Source: Halostella litorea
GTDB taxonomy: Archaea > Halobacteriota > Halobacteria > Halobacteriales > Natronoarchaeaceae
Length of the DNA stretch: 64,000 bases
NCBI RefSeq assembly: GCF_004785955.1
Contig: NZ_ML214300.1
Span: 62,001-126,000, forward strand
Direction: 5' to 3'
This document shows, piece by piece, positions 42,035-50,598 of the stretch (position 1 is the first letter of the stretch; each line of letters opens with the position of its first letter). Below the pieces are notes generated by a model, which saw nothing but the letters and a program-made list of their open reading frames with translations, was not told where the DNA came from and did not search any database. A program made the translations under genes and the position numbers.

Positions 42035-43009
42035 CTACGCGGATGCCGCGTCGCTCGCGTCCAGGATCTCGTTGTAGCGGTTGCGGATGGTGACCTCGCT
42101 GACGTCGGCCACCTCGCCGACGGAGGACTGGGTCACCTTGTCGTCGGTGAGCAGCGAGGCGGCGTAGACGGCGGCGGCCGCGAGGCCGACCGGCGACTTC
42201 CCGCTGTGGACGCCCTCGTCTTTCGCGTCGCGCAGCAGTTCGCGGGCGCGGCGCTCGGCCCGGTCGCCGAGGCCCAGGTCGCTGGCGAACCGCGGCACGT
42301 AGCTCTCGGGGTCGGCGGGCTGGACCTCTAGGCCCAGTTCGCGGGCGACGTACCGGTACGTCCGGGCGATCTCGGTCTTCCCGACGCGGCTGACGGCGGC
42401 GAACTCGTCGAGGCTCCGCGGGGTGCCGGCCTGCCGGGCGGCGGCGTACAGCGCCGCCGTGGCGACGCCCTCGATGGAGCGGCCGGGGAGCAGGTCCTCG
42501 TCGAGCGCCCGTCGGTAGACGACGCTGGCGGTCTCCCGGACGTTCTCGGGCAGGCCGAGCGCCGACGCCATCCGGTCTATCTCGCCGAGCGCCTGCTTCA
42601 GGTTGCGCTCCTTCGCGTCGCGGGTGCGAAAGCGCTCGTTCCAGGTGCGCAGGCGCTGCATCTTCTCGCGCTTCCGGGCCGAGAGCGTCCGGCCGCTGGC
42701 GTCTTTGTCCCGCCAGCCGATGTTCGTCGAGAGGCCGTCGTCGTGCATCATCTTCGTCGTCGGCGCGCCGACGCGGGACTTCTCTTCCTTCTCGGCGGCG
42801 TCGAACGCCCGCCACTCGGGGCCGCGGTCGATCTCGTCGGCCTCGACGACGAGGCCGCAGTCGGCACAGACCGTCTCGCCCTGGGCGGCGTCCGATTCGA
42901 GGGAGCCGCCACACTCCGGGCAGGCGAGGTCAGCCGTCGCCTCGTCGGCCGTTTCGGACTCGTCGCGCGTCCGCCCGTCCACGCGGGTTCTGGTGCTCGT
43001 GTCTGTCAT
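42035..43009 (-). CDS. tfb: Transcription initiation factor B
   Basis: A 324-residue TFB. The N-terminal zinc ribbon has CPECGG and CADCG (about 29-50), and the B-reader region follows (STNIGWRDKDASGRTLSARKREKMQRLRTWNERFRTRD). Two cyclin repeats span about 120-215 and 215-315 and contact TBP and the BRE. Haloarchaea carry several TFBs; which paralogue this is cannot be decided by reading. Length is normal. Confidence 0.95.
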   Translation of the reverse strand: MTDTSTRTRVDGRTRDESETADEATADLACPECGGSLESDAAQGETVCADCGLVVEADEIDRGPEWRAFDAAEKEEKSRVGAPTTKMMHDDGLSTNIGWRDKDASGRTLSARKREKMQRLRTWNERFRTRDAKERNLKQALGEIDRMASALGLPENVRETASVVYRRALDEDLLPGRSIEGVATAALYAAARQAGTPRSLDEFAAVSRVGKTEIARTYRYVARELGLEVQPADPESYVPRFASDLGLGDRAERRARELLRDAKDEGVHSGKSPVGLAAAAVYAASLLTDDKVTQSSVGEVADVSEVTIRNRYNEILDASDAASA

Positions 43010-43113
43010 GGTGTGGGGTCGGGAGGTGGCACCCGAAAACCGGTGAGTGCGATAATCTGTTGGGACTGTTCGGACTTAAATCTCCGGACAGCGGAAAGGG
43101 CGAGTGTCGCGAT

Positions 43114-43132
43114 ACCGGCCGTTTCGGCCGGT
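43114..43132. other. Perfect hairpin upstream of gatC
   Basis: ACCGGCC pairs with GGCCGGT around GTTTC, 86 bases before the gatC start, in a 208-base gap between TFB and gatC. Confidence 0.45.
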
Positions 43133-43217
43133 TCTACGCCGGGTTCTCGATCCGCGGTTCGCCCGGCCGCTCGCCCGTATCGAAACCCTTACTCCCGGGA
43201 AGGGAGTGCTCTCGGGC

Positions 43218-43496
43218 ATGAGCGACTCGCCCGTCGACCCCGACGAGGTGCGCCACGTCGCGGACCTGGCGCGGGTGGACCTGGCCGACGAGGACGTCGA
43301 CCGGTTCGCCGAGCAGTTCGCCGACATCCTCGGCTACTTCGAGACGCTGGACGAGGTGCCCGAGGTGGACCGCGACGCCGACCTCGTCAACGTGATGCGC
43401 CCGGACGAGGTCCGGGAGGGACTGACCCAGGCGGAGGCGCTGGACAACGCCGCCGAGACCGACGACGGCCACTTCGAGGGGCCGAACGTCTCATGA
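43218..43496 (+). CDS. gatC: Asp/Glu-tRNA amidotransferase subunit C
   Basis: A 92-residue protein with the GatC pattern: PDEVRHVADLARVDLADEDVDRFAEQFADILGYFETLDEV, and RPDEVREG near the end. GatC ties GatA and GatB together in the enzyme that turns misacylated Asp-tRNA(Asn) or Glu-tRNA(Gln) into the amide. The stop overlaps the gatA start (ATGA). gatB is not here. Confidence 0.92.
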   Translation: MSDSPVDPDEVRHVADLARVDLADEDVDRFAEQFADILGYFETLDEVPEVDRDADLVNVMRPDEVREGLTQAEALDNAAETDDGHFEGPNVS

Positions 43497-44761
43497 GCCT
43501 GAACGCGTTCGTCACCGAGGAGCGGATCGAGGGGGCCGACGACGGCCCGCTCGCCGGCCGGACGGTCGCGGTCAAGGACAACATCTCGACGGAGGGCGTC
43601 CGCACCACCTGTGGCTCCGCGATGCTGGAGGATTACGTGCCGCCGTACGACGCGACCGTCGTCGAGCGCCTGAAGGATGCGGGCGCGACGGTCGTCGGCA
43701 AGGCGAACATGGACGAGTTCGGGATGGGGTCGACCACCGAGACGTCGGCGTTCGGCCCGGTCGAGAACCCCGCCGCCGAGGGGCGCGTCCCCGGCGGCTC
43801 CTCGGGCGGCAGCGCGGCGGCCGTCGCGGCCGGCGAGGCCGACCTCGCGCTCGGTTCGGACACCGGCGGCTCCGTCCGCAACCCGGCGGCGTTCTGCGGC
43901 GTCGTCGGCATCAAGCCCACCTACGGCCTCGTCTCGCGCTACGGCCTGGTCGCCTACGCGAACAGCCTGGAACAGATCGGCCCGCTCGCGCCGACCGTCG
44001 AGGAGGCCGCCGAACTGCTGGACGTCATCGCCGGCGAGGACCCGCGGGACGCGACCACGCGGCCGGAGGGGACCGACTCCGACTACGCCGCCGCGGCGGA
44101 CGGCGACGTCGACGGCATGGAGATCGGCGTCCCGACGAACCTCGTGGAGGGGGCCGACGAGGGCGTCGTCGAGACGTTCTACGACGCGCTCGACGAACTC
44201 GAAGCCGCCGGCGCGTCGTACCACGAGGTCGAACTCCCCTCGGTCGAGCACGCCGTCGAGGCGTACTACGTCATCGCCATGTCCGAGGCGTCGTCGAACC
44301 TCGCCCGGTTCGACGGCGTCCGGTACGGCCACCGCGCCGACAGCGACGGCAACTGGAACGAGGCGTTCTCCAAGACCCGCGACGAGGGGTTCGGCGAGGA
44401 GGTCAAACGCCGGATCCTGCTCGGCACGTACGCACTCTCGGCGGGCTACCACGACAAGTACTACAAGAAGGCACAGGACGCCCGCGCCTGGGTCAAGCGG
44501 GACTTCGACGAGGCGCTCGGCGAGGCCGACGTGCTCGCCAGCCCGACGATGCCCGTGCCGCCGTTCGAGCGCGGCGCGAGCCTGGACGACCCGCTGCAGA
44601 TGTACCTCGCCGACGCCAACACCGTCCCCGTCAACCTCGCCGACCTGCCCGCAATCTCCGTGCCCGCGGGCGAGACGGACGGCCTCCCCGTCGGGATCCA
44701 GTTCGTCGGGTCGGCGTTCGACGAAGGGACGATAATCAGGGCCGGCAGCGCGCTGGCCTGA
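43493..44761 (+). CDS. gatA: Asp/Glu-tRNA amidotransferase subunit A
   Basis: A 422-residue amidase-signature enzyme that hydrolyses glutamine to give ammonia for the tRNA amidotransferase. The Ser-cisSer-Lys triad is visible: K in VAVKDN (about 28), GGSSGGSAAA and GSDTGGSVRNP. Helical and substrate parts are complete to IQFVGSAFDE. It is somewhat shorter than bacterial GatA (about 480), as in other haloarchaea. Confidence 0.95.
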   Translation: MSLNAFVTEERIEGADDGPLAGRTVAVKDNISTEGVRTTCGSAMLEDYVPPYDATVVERLKDAGATVVGKANMDEFGMGSTTETSAFGPVENPAAEGRVPGGSSGGSAAAVAAGEADLALGSDTGGSVRNPAAFCGVVGIKPTYGLVSRYGLVAYANSLEQIGPLAPTVEEAAELLDVIAGEDPRDATTRPEGTDSDYAAAADGDVDGMEIGVPTNLVEGADEGVVETFYDALDELEAAGASYHEVELPSVEHAVEAYYVIAMSEASSNLARFDGVRYGHRADSDGNWNEAFSKTRDEGFGEEVKRRILLGTYALSAGYHDKYYKKAQDARAWVKRDFDEALGEADVLASPTMPVPPFERGASLDDPLQMYLADANTVPVNLADLPAISVPAGETDGLPVGIQFVGSAFDEGTIIRAGSALA

Positions 44762-44796
44762 GCGACGGCACGGCCGTTTCGAGCGATTCCTGCCGC

Positions 44797-45651
44797 TTAT
44801 CCCGAACGTTCAGTCGAGACGACCTCACCGCTCCGGTCGAGCGTGAGCGACAGCGTCTCGCCGGCCCGTTCGGTCTCGACCCGCAGCCGGAGCGGGTCCT
44901 CCGAGGCGACCGTCTCCGACCCCGGCACGCAGAAGTCCAGCGTCCAGAACGGGACGGTCCGGACGTCGACCCCGTGGTCGTGGTGGAACCCGATCACGGC
45001 GGGGTGGCCGACGAGGAACAGGCCGACCGGGATCCCGTGGACGAACCCACATCGGTCGCACTCGCCGCGGTAGTGGTAGTGGTCCGGGCCGACGCCGCCG
45101 TACTCGATGCGCCCCTCGACGCGACCCCCGCACTCCGAGCAGATGCCGCGTCGGGTCAGTTCACCCCACCTGCTTTCGAGGAACGTCACCCGTTCGGCGA
45201 TCGCCGCCTCGGGGTGGGATTCGAGCAGGCCGGGCGGCACCGAGAGGCCGACGGCGTGCTCGTCCGTGCCACATTCGAGTCGGAGAACGCCGTCCTCGTA
45301 CCGCAACCGGACCGCGTCGTCGCAGAAGAGGCAGGTGCCCGGAACGTCGACCGGCCCCCACGTCCACCCGGGATCGAAGTCGCCGGAGGCGACGGCCGAC
45401 ACCACCTCCATGCCGACGCGGGAGATCCGGTAGCCCTCCGGCCCGTCGACGACGAGGTCGTCGAGGCGGTCGAGGTGGTAGTTGAAGTTCCCGTTGTCGC
45501 GGACGCCGGCGGCCTCCCGGAGTTCGCTGTACTCCAGCCACGGGTCGGCCGGGTCGTCGCCGTGTGCGGACGCCAGCGCCCGCAACACGGAAAGCCGCGT
45601 CGAGTTGGTCGCCCGCTCGAAGGCCTCGGTGGGGTCCGGTCGGCCGCTCAT
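44797..45651 (-). CDS. Winged-helix and zinc-ribbon regulator (ArsR-like)
   Basis: A 284-residue protein. An ArsR-like winged helix covers about 1-85 (FERATNSTRLSVLRALASAHGDD, LEYSELREAAGVRDNGNFNYHLDRLDDLVVDGPEGYRISRVGMEVV). A cysteine pair CLFC (about 107-110) and a CSECGG...CDRCGF ribbon (about 173-205) follow, then a beta-rich end. This layout is common in haloarchaeal one-component regulators. The ligand and target are unknown. It is divergent from the short coding pair at 45773. Confidence 0.8.
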   Translation of the reverse strand: MSGRPDPTEAFERATNSTRLSVLRALASAHGDDPADPWLEYSELREAAGVRDNGNFNYHLDRLDDLVVDGPEGYRISRVGMEVVSAVASGDFDPGWTWGPVDVPGTCLFCDDAVRLRYEDGVLRLECGTDEHAVGLSVPPGLLESHPEAAIAERVTFLESRWGELTRRGICSECGGRVEGRIEYGGVGPDHYHYRGECDRCGFVHGIPVGLFLVGHPAVIGFHHDHGVDVRTVPFWTLDFCVPGSETVASEDPLRLRVETERAGETLSLTLDRSGEVVSTERSG

Positions 45652-45742
45652 CGTCCCGGGGTACGGCCGTCGTCGTGTAAACGTTGGCGTCGGGTCGCCC
45701 CGATAGTATCAACTCTGTTAGAGTAATCCGTTGCTCCGAACG

Positions 45743-45748
45743 CATATT
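45743..45748 (+). promoter_or_regulatory. TATA-like box before the short leader frame
   Basis: catatt is centred 27-28 bases before the ATG at 45773, rather than before the ATG at 45850, so transcription likely starts at the short frame. Confidence 0.45.
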
Positions 45749-45772
45749 CCCGCGGCGGGCCAACCGCCGGAT

Positions 45773-45853
45773 ATGACGGCCATCCGGCATCGCGTCGCGG
45801 CGGCCACGTCGAACCGGCCGACGACCGCTTCCGCGGGCGGGGACGAGCCATGA
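45773..45853 (+). CDS. 26-residue leader frame, possibly real
   Basis: Reads MTAIRHRVAAATSNRPTTASAGGDEP, basic then acidic, and its stop overlaps the next ATG by four bases (ATGA). The TATA-like box at 45743 would make this ATG the leaderless start and the next gene dependent on translation through it. It could be a leader peptide or only a chance frame in GC-rich DNA. Confidence 0.35.
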   Translation: MTAIRHRVAAATSNRPTTASAGGDEP

Positions 45854-46260
45854 ACGAGCGGCGTCGGGAGGAACTGCTGAGCCGGGTCAACCGGACGAGC
45901 GGCACCGTCGGCGGGTCGATGCCCGAGTCGATCCGGGTCGACGGCAGGTCCGTCCCGGTCCGCGAGTTCTACTTCGAACTGTCGGACCGGGCGGACCTGT
46001 CGCCCGAGGAGCGCGGTCGGGTCGAGGACGTGCTCTCGTACCTGCGCCGGGAGCGACTGGCGCTCGTCGGGCGGATCCGGGACGGCGACGTCGACTGCGA
46101 GACGGGCGAGTCGCTGGTGGCGGAGGTCCGGGACCTCGACCGGGCGATAAACGCCTTCGAGTCGCTGGAGGACCCGGACTACGGCGAGCAGGTCCGGCGG
46201 GAGCGGATCGAGTCGGCGCGGGAACTGATCGAGATGATGCGGGAGTTCGGCAAATTATAG
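45850..46260 (+). CDS. Small helical protein (DUF5788-like)
   Basis: A 136-residue charged helical protein: MNERRREELLSRVNRTSGTVGGSMPESI, a short strand pair with SVPVREFYFELSDRADLSPEERGRVEDVLSYLRRERLAL, and a helix pair ending EMMREFGKL. I believe it belongs to the haloarchaeal DUF5788 group; its role is unknown. There is no cysteine or catalytic pattern. It may be coupled to the upstream 26-residue frame. Confidence 0.7.
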   Translation: MNERRREELLSRVNRTSGTVGGSMPESIRVDGRSVPVREFYFELSDRADLSPEERGRVEDVLSYLRRERLALVGRIRDGDVDCETGESLVAEVRDLDRAINAFESLEDPDYGEQVRRERIESARELIEMMREFGKL

Positions 46261-46285
46261 CCGCCGGATCCGGTCCGACGGGGTC

Positions 46286-47422
46286 CTACAGGAACGCCTC
46301 GATCCGGTCCATCGCCTCCTTCAGGTCCTTCGTCCCGGTCGCGTAGGAGACACGCAGGTGACCTTCGCCGCCCTCGCCGAAGGCGTCGCCGGGGACGACC
46401 GCGACGCCCTGGGCTTCGAGCAGGTCCTCGGCGAACGCCTCGGCGTCGCCGCCGGGGGCCTCCGGGAACACGTAGAACGCGCCCTTCGCCTCGAAGCAGT
46501 CGATCCCCATCTCGTCGAACCGCGAGAGGACGAGCTTCCGGCGGCGGTCGTAGGTGGCGACCATCTCCGCGACGGCGTCGTCGCAGGTCCGCAGCGCCTC
46601 GACGGCGGCGTGCTGGGCGGTCGTCGGGGCCGACAGCATCGAGTACTGGTGGATGCGGTTCATCGCGGCGGTCGCCTCCGGCGGCGCGAGCGCGTAGCCC
46701 AGCCGGAGGCCGGTCATCGCGTACGCCTTCGAGAAGCCGTTGAACACGACGGTGCGCTCGCGCATCCCCGGGAGCGTGGCGATCGAGGTGTGGTCGTGGC
46801 CGTACGTGAGTTCGGCGTATATCTCGTCGGCGAACACCGTCAGGTCGTGCTCGCGGACGAACTCCGCGACCGGTTCGAGTTCGGACTCGGTCATCACCGC
46901 GCCGGTCGGGTTGTTCGGGTAACAGAAGATCAGCGCCTCGGCGTCGGCCGCGCCGCTCTCGGCGAGGCGCTCGTACGTGAGCTTGAACTCGTCGGCCTCG
47001 CGGGTCGGCACCGGGAGCGGGTCGCCGTCGGCGAAGATGACGCTGGGCGCGTAGGAGATGTACGACGGCTGGGGCACCGCGACGGCGTCGCCGGGGTCGA
47101 CCAGCGCCCGCATCGCCACGTCGACGCCCTCGCTGACGCCCGTCGTGACGAGGACCTCGTCGTCCGGGTCGTACTGCAGGTCGTAGCGCTCGGCGACGTG
47201 GTCGGCGATCGCCTCGCGCAGGTCGGCCTTGCCCCGGTTCGCGGTGTAGGAGGTCTTGCCGCGCTCCAGCGAGTCGATCGCCGCGTCGCGGGCGGCCCAC
47301 GGCGCGGAGAAGTCCGGCTCGCCGACCCCCAGCGAGATCACGTCCTCCTTCTCCTCGGCGAGTTCGAAGAACTTCCGGATGCCCGACGGCGGGACCCGCT
47401 GGACGCGCTCCGACGGCTTCAT
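46286..47422 (-). CDS. PLP-dependent aspartate/aromatic aminotransferase
   Basis: A 378-residue fold-type I aminotransferase of the AspC-like group. Seen: GVGEPDFSAP, YTANRGKADLREAI, TTGVSEGVDVAMRAL, YPNNPTGAV, FADEIYAELTY, and the PLP lysine K232 in GFSKAYAMTGLRLGY; the last conserved Arg is in HLRVSYATGTKD. It moves amino groups between amino acids and 2-oxoglutarate; the preferred acid is uncertain. Its start overlaps the Lrp stop (ATGA), so it follows its own regulator. Confidence 0.92.
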   Translation of the reverse strand: MKPSERVQRVPPSGIRKFFELAEEKEDVISLGVGEPDFSAPWAARDAAIDSLERGKTSYTANRGKADLREAIADHVAERYDLQYDPDDEVLVTTGVSEGVDVAMRALVDPGDAVAVPQPSYISYAPSVIFADGDPLPVPTREADEFKLTYERLAESGAADAEALIFCYPNNPTGAVMTESELEPVAEFVREHDLTVFADEIYAELTYGHDHTSIATLPGMRERTVVFNGFSKAYAMTGLRLGYALAPPEATAAMNRIHQYSMLSAPTTAQHAAVEALRTCDDAVAEMVATYDRRRKLVLSRFDEMGIDCFEAKGAFYVFPEAPGGDAEAFAEDLLEAQGVAVVPGDAFGEGGEGHLRVSYATGTKDLKEAMDRIEAFL

Positions 47423-47907
47423 GGGGAGATCGACAGCCGGTCGTCGCCGTGGCCGTCCTCGAACTCGATGCCGCGGTCCTTGTACGTCTCCATCACGTAG
47501 TGGGTGACCGTCTGGGTGATCTCCGGCGTCGGGGCCACCTTCTCGCTGATGAAGTTCGACACCTCCTGGAGCGAGTCGCCCTCCACCTCCAGGTGGAAGT
47601 CGTAGTCGCCGCTGACGAGCTGGAGCGTGGTCACCTCGGGGAAGCGACCGAGGCGCTCGGCGATGTCGTCGTACCCCGTCTCGCGGTCGAGCGTGACGTT
47701 CAACTCGACCTCGGCGCGGATGTGTTCCTCCTTGACGCGGTGCCAGTCGACGACGGCCTGATACCCGCGGATGATCCCCTCGGATTCGAGTGTCTCGATG
47801 GTCGAGACAACCTCCTCCTCGGAGAGGTCGGTCATCCGCGCCAGATCCTCGGTGGAGTAGCGCGCGTTCTCCAGCAGGAGGTCGAGCAGTTCGCGCTTGG
47901 CGGTCAT
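47419..47907 (-). CDS. Lrp/AsnC-family regulator
   Basis: A 162-residue protein. An N-terminal helix-turn-helix (RELLDLLLENARYSTEDLARMTDLSEEEVVSTIETLESEGIIRGYQAVVD, 4-54) joins a RAM ligand domain (about 62-145, TTLQLVSGDYDFHLEVEGDSLQEVSNFISEKVAPTPEITQTVTHYVMETYKDRG). RAM domains bind amino acids. The stop overlaps the aminotransferase start by four bases, so amino-acid sensing and transamination are made together. Confidence 0.93.
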   Translation of the reverse strand: MTAKRELLDLLLENARYSTEDLARMTDLSEEEVVSTIETLESEGIIRGYQAVVDWHRVKEEHIRAEVELNVTLDRETGYDDIAERLGRFPEVTTLQLVSGDYDFHLEVEGDSLQEVSNFISEKVAPTPEITQTVTHYVMETYKDRGIEFEDGHGDDRLSISP

Positions 47908-48015
47908 GTGTAGGGCAGTCGGCGGGGGCGGCAAAAGGGTTTCCCGTCCGTGCAAACCTCTCACGCAGGGCGGCCGAGTCGAAAGCCTATCCGGGGTCGG
48001 TCGCCCACGACGCAC

Positions 48016-48432
48016 ATGAACCACATCGGCTGGGCGATAGTCGCCCTCCTCGCCTACACGATGGTCGCACCGCTGATGAAGATAGCCACGGAGTCGATAC
48101 CGAGCGACGTGGCGACGTTCGTCTCGAACCTGATCCTCGTCGCCGTCGCGCTCGTGTTCGTCCTCCGCGCGGACCAGTCCGTCACCCGCTACCTGATACA
48201 CCCGAAAGCGCCGTACATGTACGGCGCGGGCCTCTGTCTGGCGATCGGGATCCTCTCGTACTACCGGGCGCTGTCGATGGGGGCCGTCAGCGTCGTGACG
48301 CCCGTGTTCGGGCTCTTCCTCGTGACGAGTTCGCTGCTCGGCATCGTCTTCCTCGACGAGTCGTTCACCGGGCGCAAACTGCTCGGCATCGGCTTCGCGG
48401 TGCTGGCGGTGTACTTCACGACCGTCGAGTAA
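48016..48432 (+). CDS. Single-repeat EamA transporter
   Basis: A 138-residue membrane protein with one EamA repeat of four to five helices: MNHIGWAIVALLAYTMVAPLMKIATESIPSDVATFVSN, then YYRALSMGAVSVVTPVFGLFLVTSSLLGIVFLDESFTGRKLLGIGFAVLAVYF. Full EamA proteins have two repeats, so this half-size form must dimerise, like EmrE-type SMR transporters. The cargo is unknown. The ATG at 48016 starts at the homologous region. Confidence 0.82.
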   Translation: MNHIGWAIVALLAYTMVAPLMKIATESIPSDVATFVSNLILVAVALVFVLRADQSVTRYLIHPKAPYMYGAGLCLAIGILSYYRALSMGAVSVVTPVFGLFLVTSSLLGIVFLDESFTGRKLLGIGFAVLAVYFTTVE

Positions 48433-48465
48433 AGCCATAAGCCGCCGCGGTGCCGATCCCCACGC

Positions 48466-49029
48466 ATGGTGATGATGGAGTCCGACTCCGAACTGGAGCG
48501 CGGCGACGAGGCGCCCGACTTCGACCTCCCCGGCGTCGACGGTGAGCGACACTCGCTCGACGACTTCGCGGGCTACGACGCGCTGCTGGTCGTGTTCACC
48601 TGCAACCACTGCCCGTACGCGCAGGCGAAGTTCGACCTGCTCAACGACCTCGCCGACGAGTACGACGACGCCGCCGTCGTCGGGATCAACCCCAACGACG
48701 CCGAGGAGTACCCCGACGACTCCTTCGAGAGGATGCGCGAGTTCGTCGACGACGGCCGTGTCGCCTACGACGCCTACCTCCGCGACGAGGCACAGACGGT
48801 CGCGGCGACGTACGGCGCGGTCTGCACGCCGGACCCGTTCCTGTTCCGGAACGACGGCGGCACCTTCCGGCTGGCCTACCACGGCCGCCTCGACGACGCG
48901 CCGAACCCGGACGACGAGCCGTCCCGGTTCCAGGTCCGCGAGGCGATAGACGCCGTGCTGGCGGGCGAGGCGGTCGATATCGAGGAGCAGCCCTCGCGGG
49001 GCTGTTCGATCAAGTGGAAAGAGGACTGA
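48466..49029 (+). CDS. Thioredoxin-fold protein (AhpC/TlpA-like)
   Basis: A 187-residue protein of the AhpC/TSA-TlpA group. Domain order: a peroxiredoxin-like start (GDEAPDFDLPGVDGERHSLDDFAGYDALLVVF), then the active-site string TCNHCPYAQAK with a CNHC redox pair (about 45-48), and CTPDPFLF near 122 with the cis-Pro region. A further cysteine (RGCSIKW) lies near the end. No signal peptide is seen, so it acts in the cytoplasm, probably as a thiol oxidoreductase. The start may be ATG 9 bases further in. Confidence 0.82.
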   Translation: MVMMESDSELERGDEAPDFDLPGVDGERHSLDDFAGYDALLVVFTCNHCPYAQAKFDLLNDLADEYDDAAVVGINPNDAEEYPDDSFERMREFVDDGRVAYDAYLRDEAQTVAATYGAVCTPDPFLFRNDGGTFRLAYHGRLDDAPNPDDEPSRFQVREAIDAVLAGEAVDIEEQPSRGCSIKWKED

Positions 49030-49090
49030 CGGACCGTCGCCGGGCCGAGCGGCCCAAAGCATTTCTCCCGACCCGACGAAGGGACGAGGC

Positions 49091-49342
49091 ATGTCGAACG
49101 ACGAGCCCTCCGGTCCCACGAAGTCGGGATACGTCGTCATTGCGAGTCTCCTCGTCGCCCTCGCCGTCCCACTCGTCGGCGGCTGGTCGTACCTCCCGCT
49201 GTCCGGCCTGTCGCTTGCCGTCGGCGTCGTCGCCCTGATCACCGGGATGCACTACAGCGGGGACGACGACGGCGAGGGGAAAGACGAGGACCGCGGCAGG
49301 CGCGAGAAGGAAGTCGAGGCGTTCGAGGACGGGTTCGCCTGA
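49091..49342 (+). CDS. Small two-helix membrane protein
   Basis: An 83-residue protein: a short polar start, two hydrophobic helices (about 13-28, YVVIASLLVALAVPLVGG, and 33-52), then a strongly charged tail (DDDGEGKDEDRGRREKEVEAFEDGF). The tail is probably cytoplasmic. No family is recognised. Confidence 0.65.
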   Translation: MSNDEPSGPTKSGYVVIASLLVALAVPLVGGWSYLPLSGLSLAVGVVALITGMHYSGDDDGEGKDEDRGRREKEVEAFEDGFA

Positions 49343-49364
49343 CCCGGTGCGTCCGGGGCCGGTC

Positions 49365-50453
49365 TCAGAACCCGCGGCGGTACTGCACCGGCACGTCCGC
49401 GCGGTCCAGCGCGTCGAGCGCTTCGGCCGCGTGGAGCGCGAAGTATGGGTCCCGCAAGTGCTCGCGGCCCACGACCGCGAGGTCCGCGCGGTCGTTGCGG
49501 ACGACGGCGTCGGCCTGCTGGGCGGTCGTGATCCCGCCGACAGCGCCGACCGCGGCGTCGGTTCCCTCGGCGACGCGCTCGGCGTAGGGCACCTGATAGT
49601 TCGGCCCGCCGTGGGGCACCTGCTGGTCGGGGTGGATCCCGCCGGCGCTCACGTCGATCAGGTCCGCGCCGTCCTCGGCCAGCAGGCCGGCCAGCCGCGC
49701 GGTGTCGTCGACGGTCCAGGACTCGCGGTCGGGGAGCCAGTCGGTCGCGGAGACGCGGACGAACACCGGCTTCCCGTCGGGCCAGACGGCCCGGACGCGC
49801 CGGGTCACCTCGCGGACGATCCGCGCCCGGTCCTCGAAGCTCCCGCCGTACTCGTCGTCGCGGCGGTTCGTCACCGGCGAGAGGAACTCGTGGAGGAGGT
49901 AGCCGTGGGCGGCGTGGACCTCCGCGACCTCGAAGCCGGCCGCGAGGGCGCGCTCGGCGGCGGCCTCGAACGAGTCGATCACGTCCTCGACGTCCCCCCG
50001 GTCCAGCCGCCGGGTCGCCGGCGGTTCGTCGTCGTAGGGGTACGGCTCGGCGCTCGGTGCGACCGTCTCCCAGCCGCCCTCGTCGGGGCCCAGCGGGCGG
50101 CTCCCGTCCCGCGGCGGGGTCTTGCTGGCCTTCCGGCCGGCGTGGGCGAGCTGGATCGCCGGGACCGCGCCGTGCTCGCGGACGAACTCCGCGACGGGCG
50201 CGAGCGCGTCGGCGTGCTCGTCGCTCCAGATGCCCAGGTCCTGTGGCGTGATTCGGCCGCGGGACTCGACCGCCGTCGCCTCGGCCATCACCACGCCCGC
50301 GCCGCCGACGGCGCGGCTCCCGAGGTGGACGCGGTGCCAGTCGGTCGCCAGCCCGTCCCGATCACAGGAGTACTGGCACATCGGCGAGACCATCACGCGG
50401 TTCCGTATCTCCGTCCCGCGCAGCGTCAGCGGCGTAAACAGGTCGTCGGTCAT
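49365..50453 (-). CDS. Old-yellow-enzyme NADH:flavin oxidoreductase
   Basis: A 362-residue FMN TIM barrel of the YqjM/NamA group. Seen: LRNRVMVSPMCQYS with the flavin-tuning cysteine, HLGSRAVGGAGVVMAEATAV, QLAHAGRKA, the substrate-binding histidine pair in EVHAAHGYLLHEFLSP, NRRDDEYGGS and the FMN-phosphate loops near VGAVGGIT. The family reduces activated double bonds of enones with NAD(P)H. The natural substrate is unknown. Confidence 0.92.
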   Translation of the reverse strand: MTDDLFTPLTLRGTEIRNRVMVSPMCQYSCDRDGLATDWHRVHLGSRAVGGAGVVMAEATAVESRGRITPQDLGIWSDEHADALAPVAEFVREHGAVPAIQLAHAGRKASKTPPRDGSRPLGPDEGGWETVAPSAEPYPYDDEPPATRRLDRGDVEDVIDSFEAAAERALAAGFEVAEVHAAHGYLLHEFLSPVTNRRDDEYGGSFEDRARIVREVTRRVRAVWPDGKPVFVRVSATDWLPDRESWTVDDTARLAGLLAEDGADLIDVSAGGIHPDQQVPHGGPNYQVPYAERVAEGTDAAVGAVGGITTAQQADAVVRNDRADLAVVGREHLRDPYFALHAAEALDALDRADVPVQYRRGF

Positions 50454-50598
50454 CCTTCGACGGTAGCCGCCACGCGGGAAAAACCGACACGGAGCGGGAC
50501 GGGTTTGCCGGGAGCGGCGAGCGGCGCACGGCTCGCGGCGACCGGAGGGTGTCGCCGGATCCGAACCGCACAAGGGGGCGAGTCGGCTGGGGCCACCT

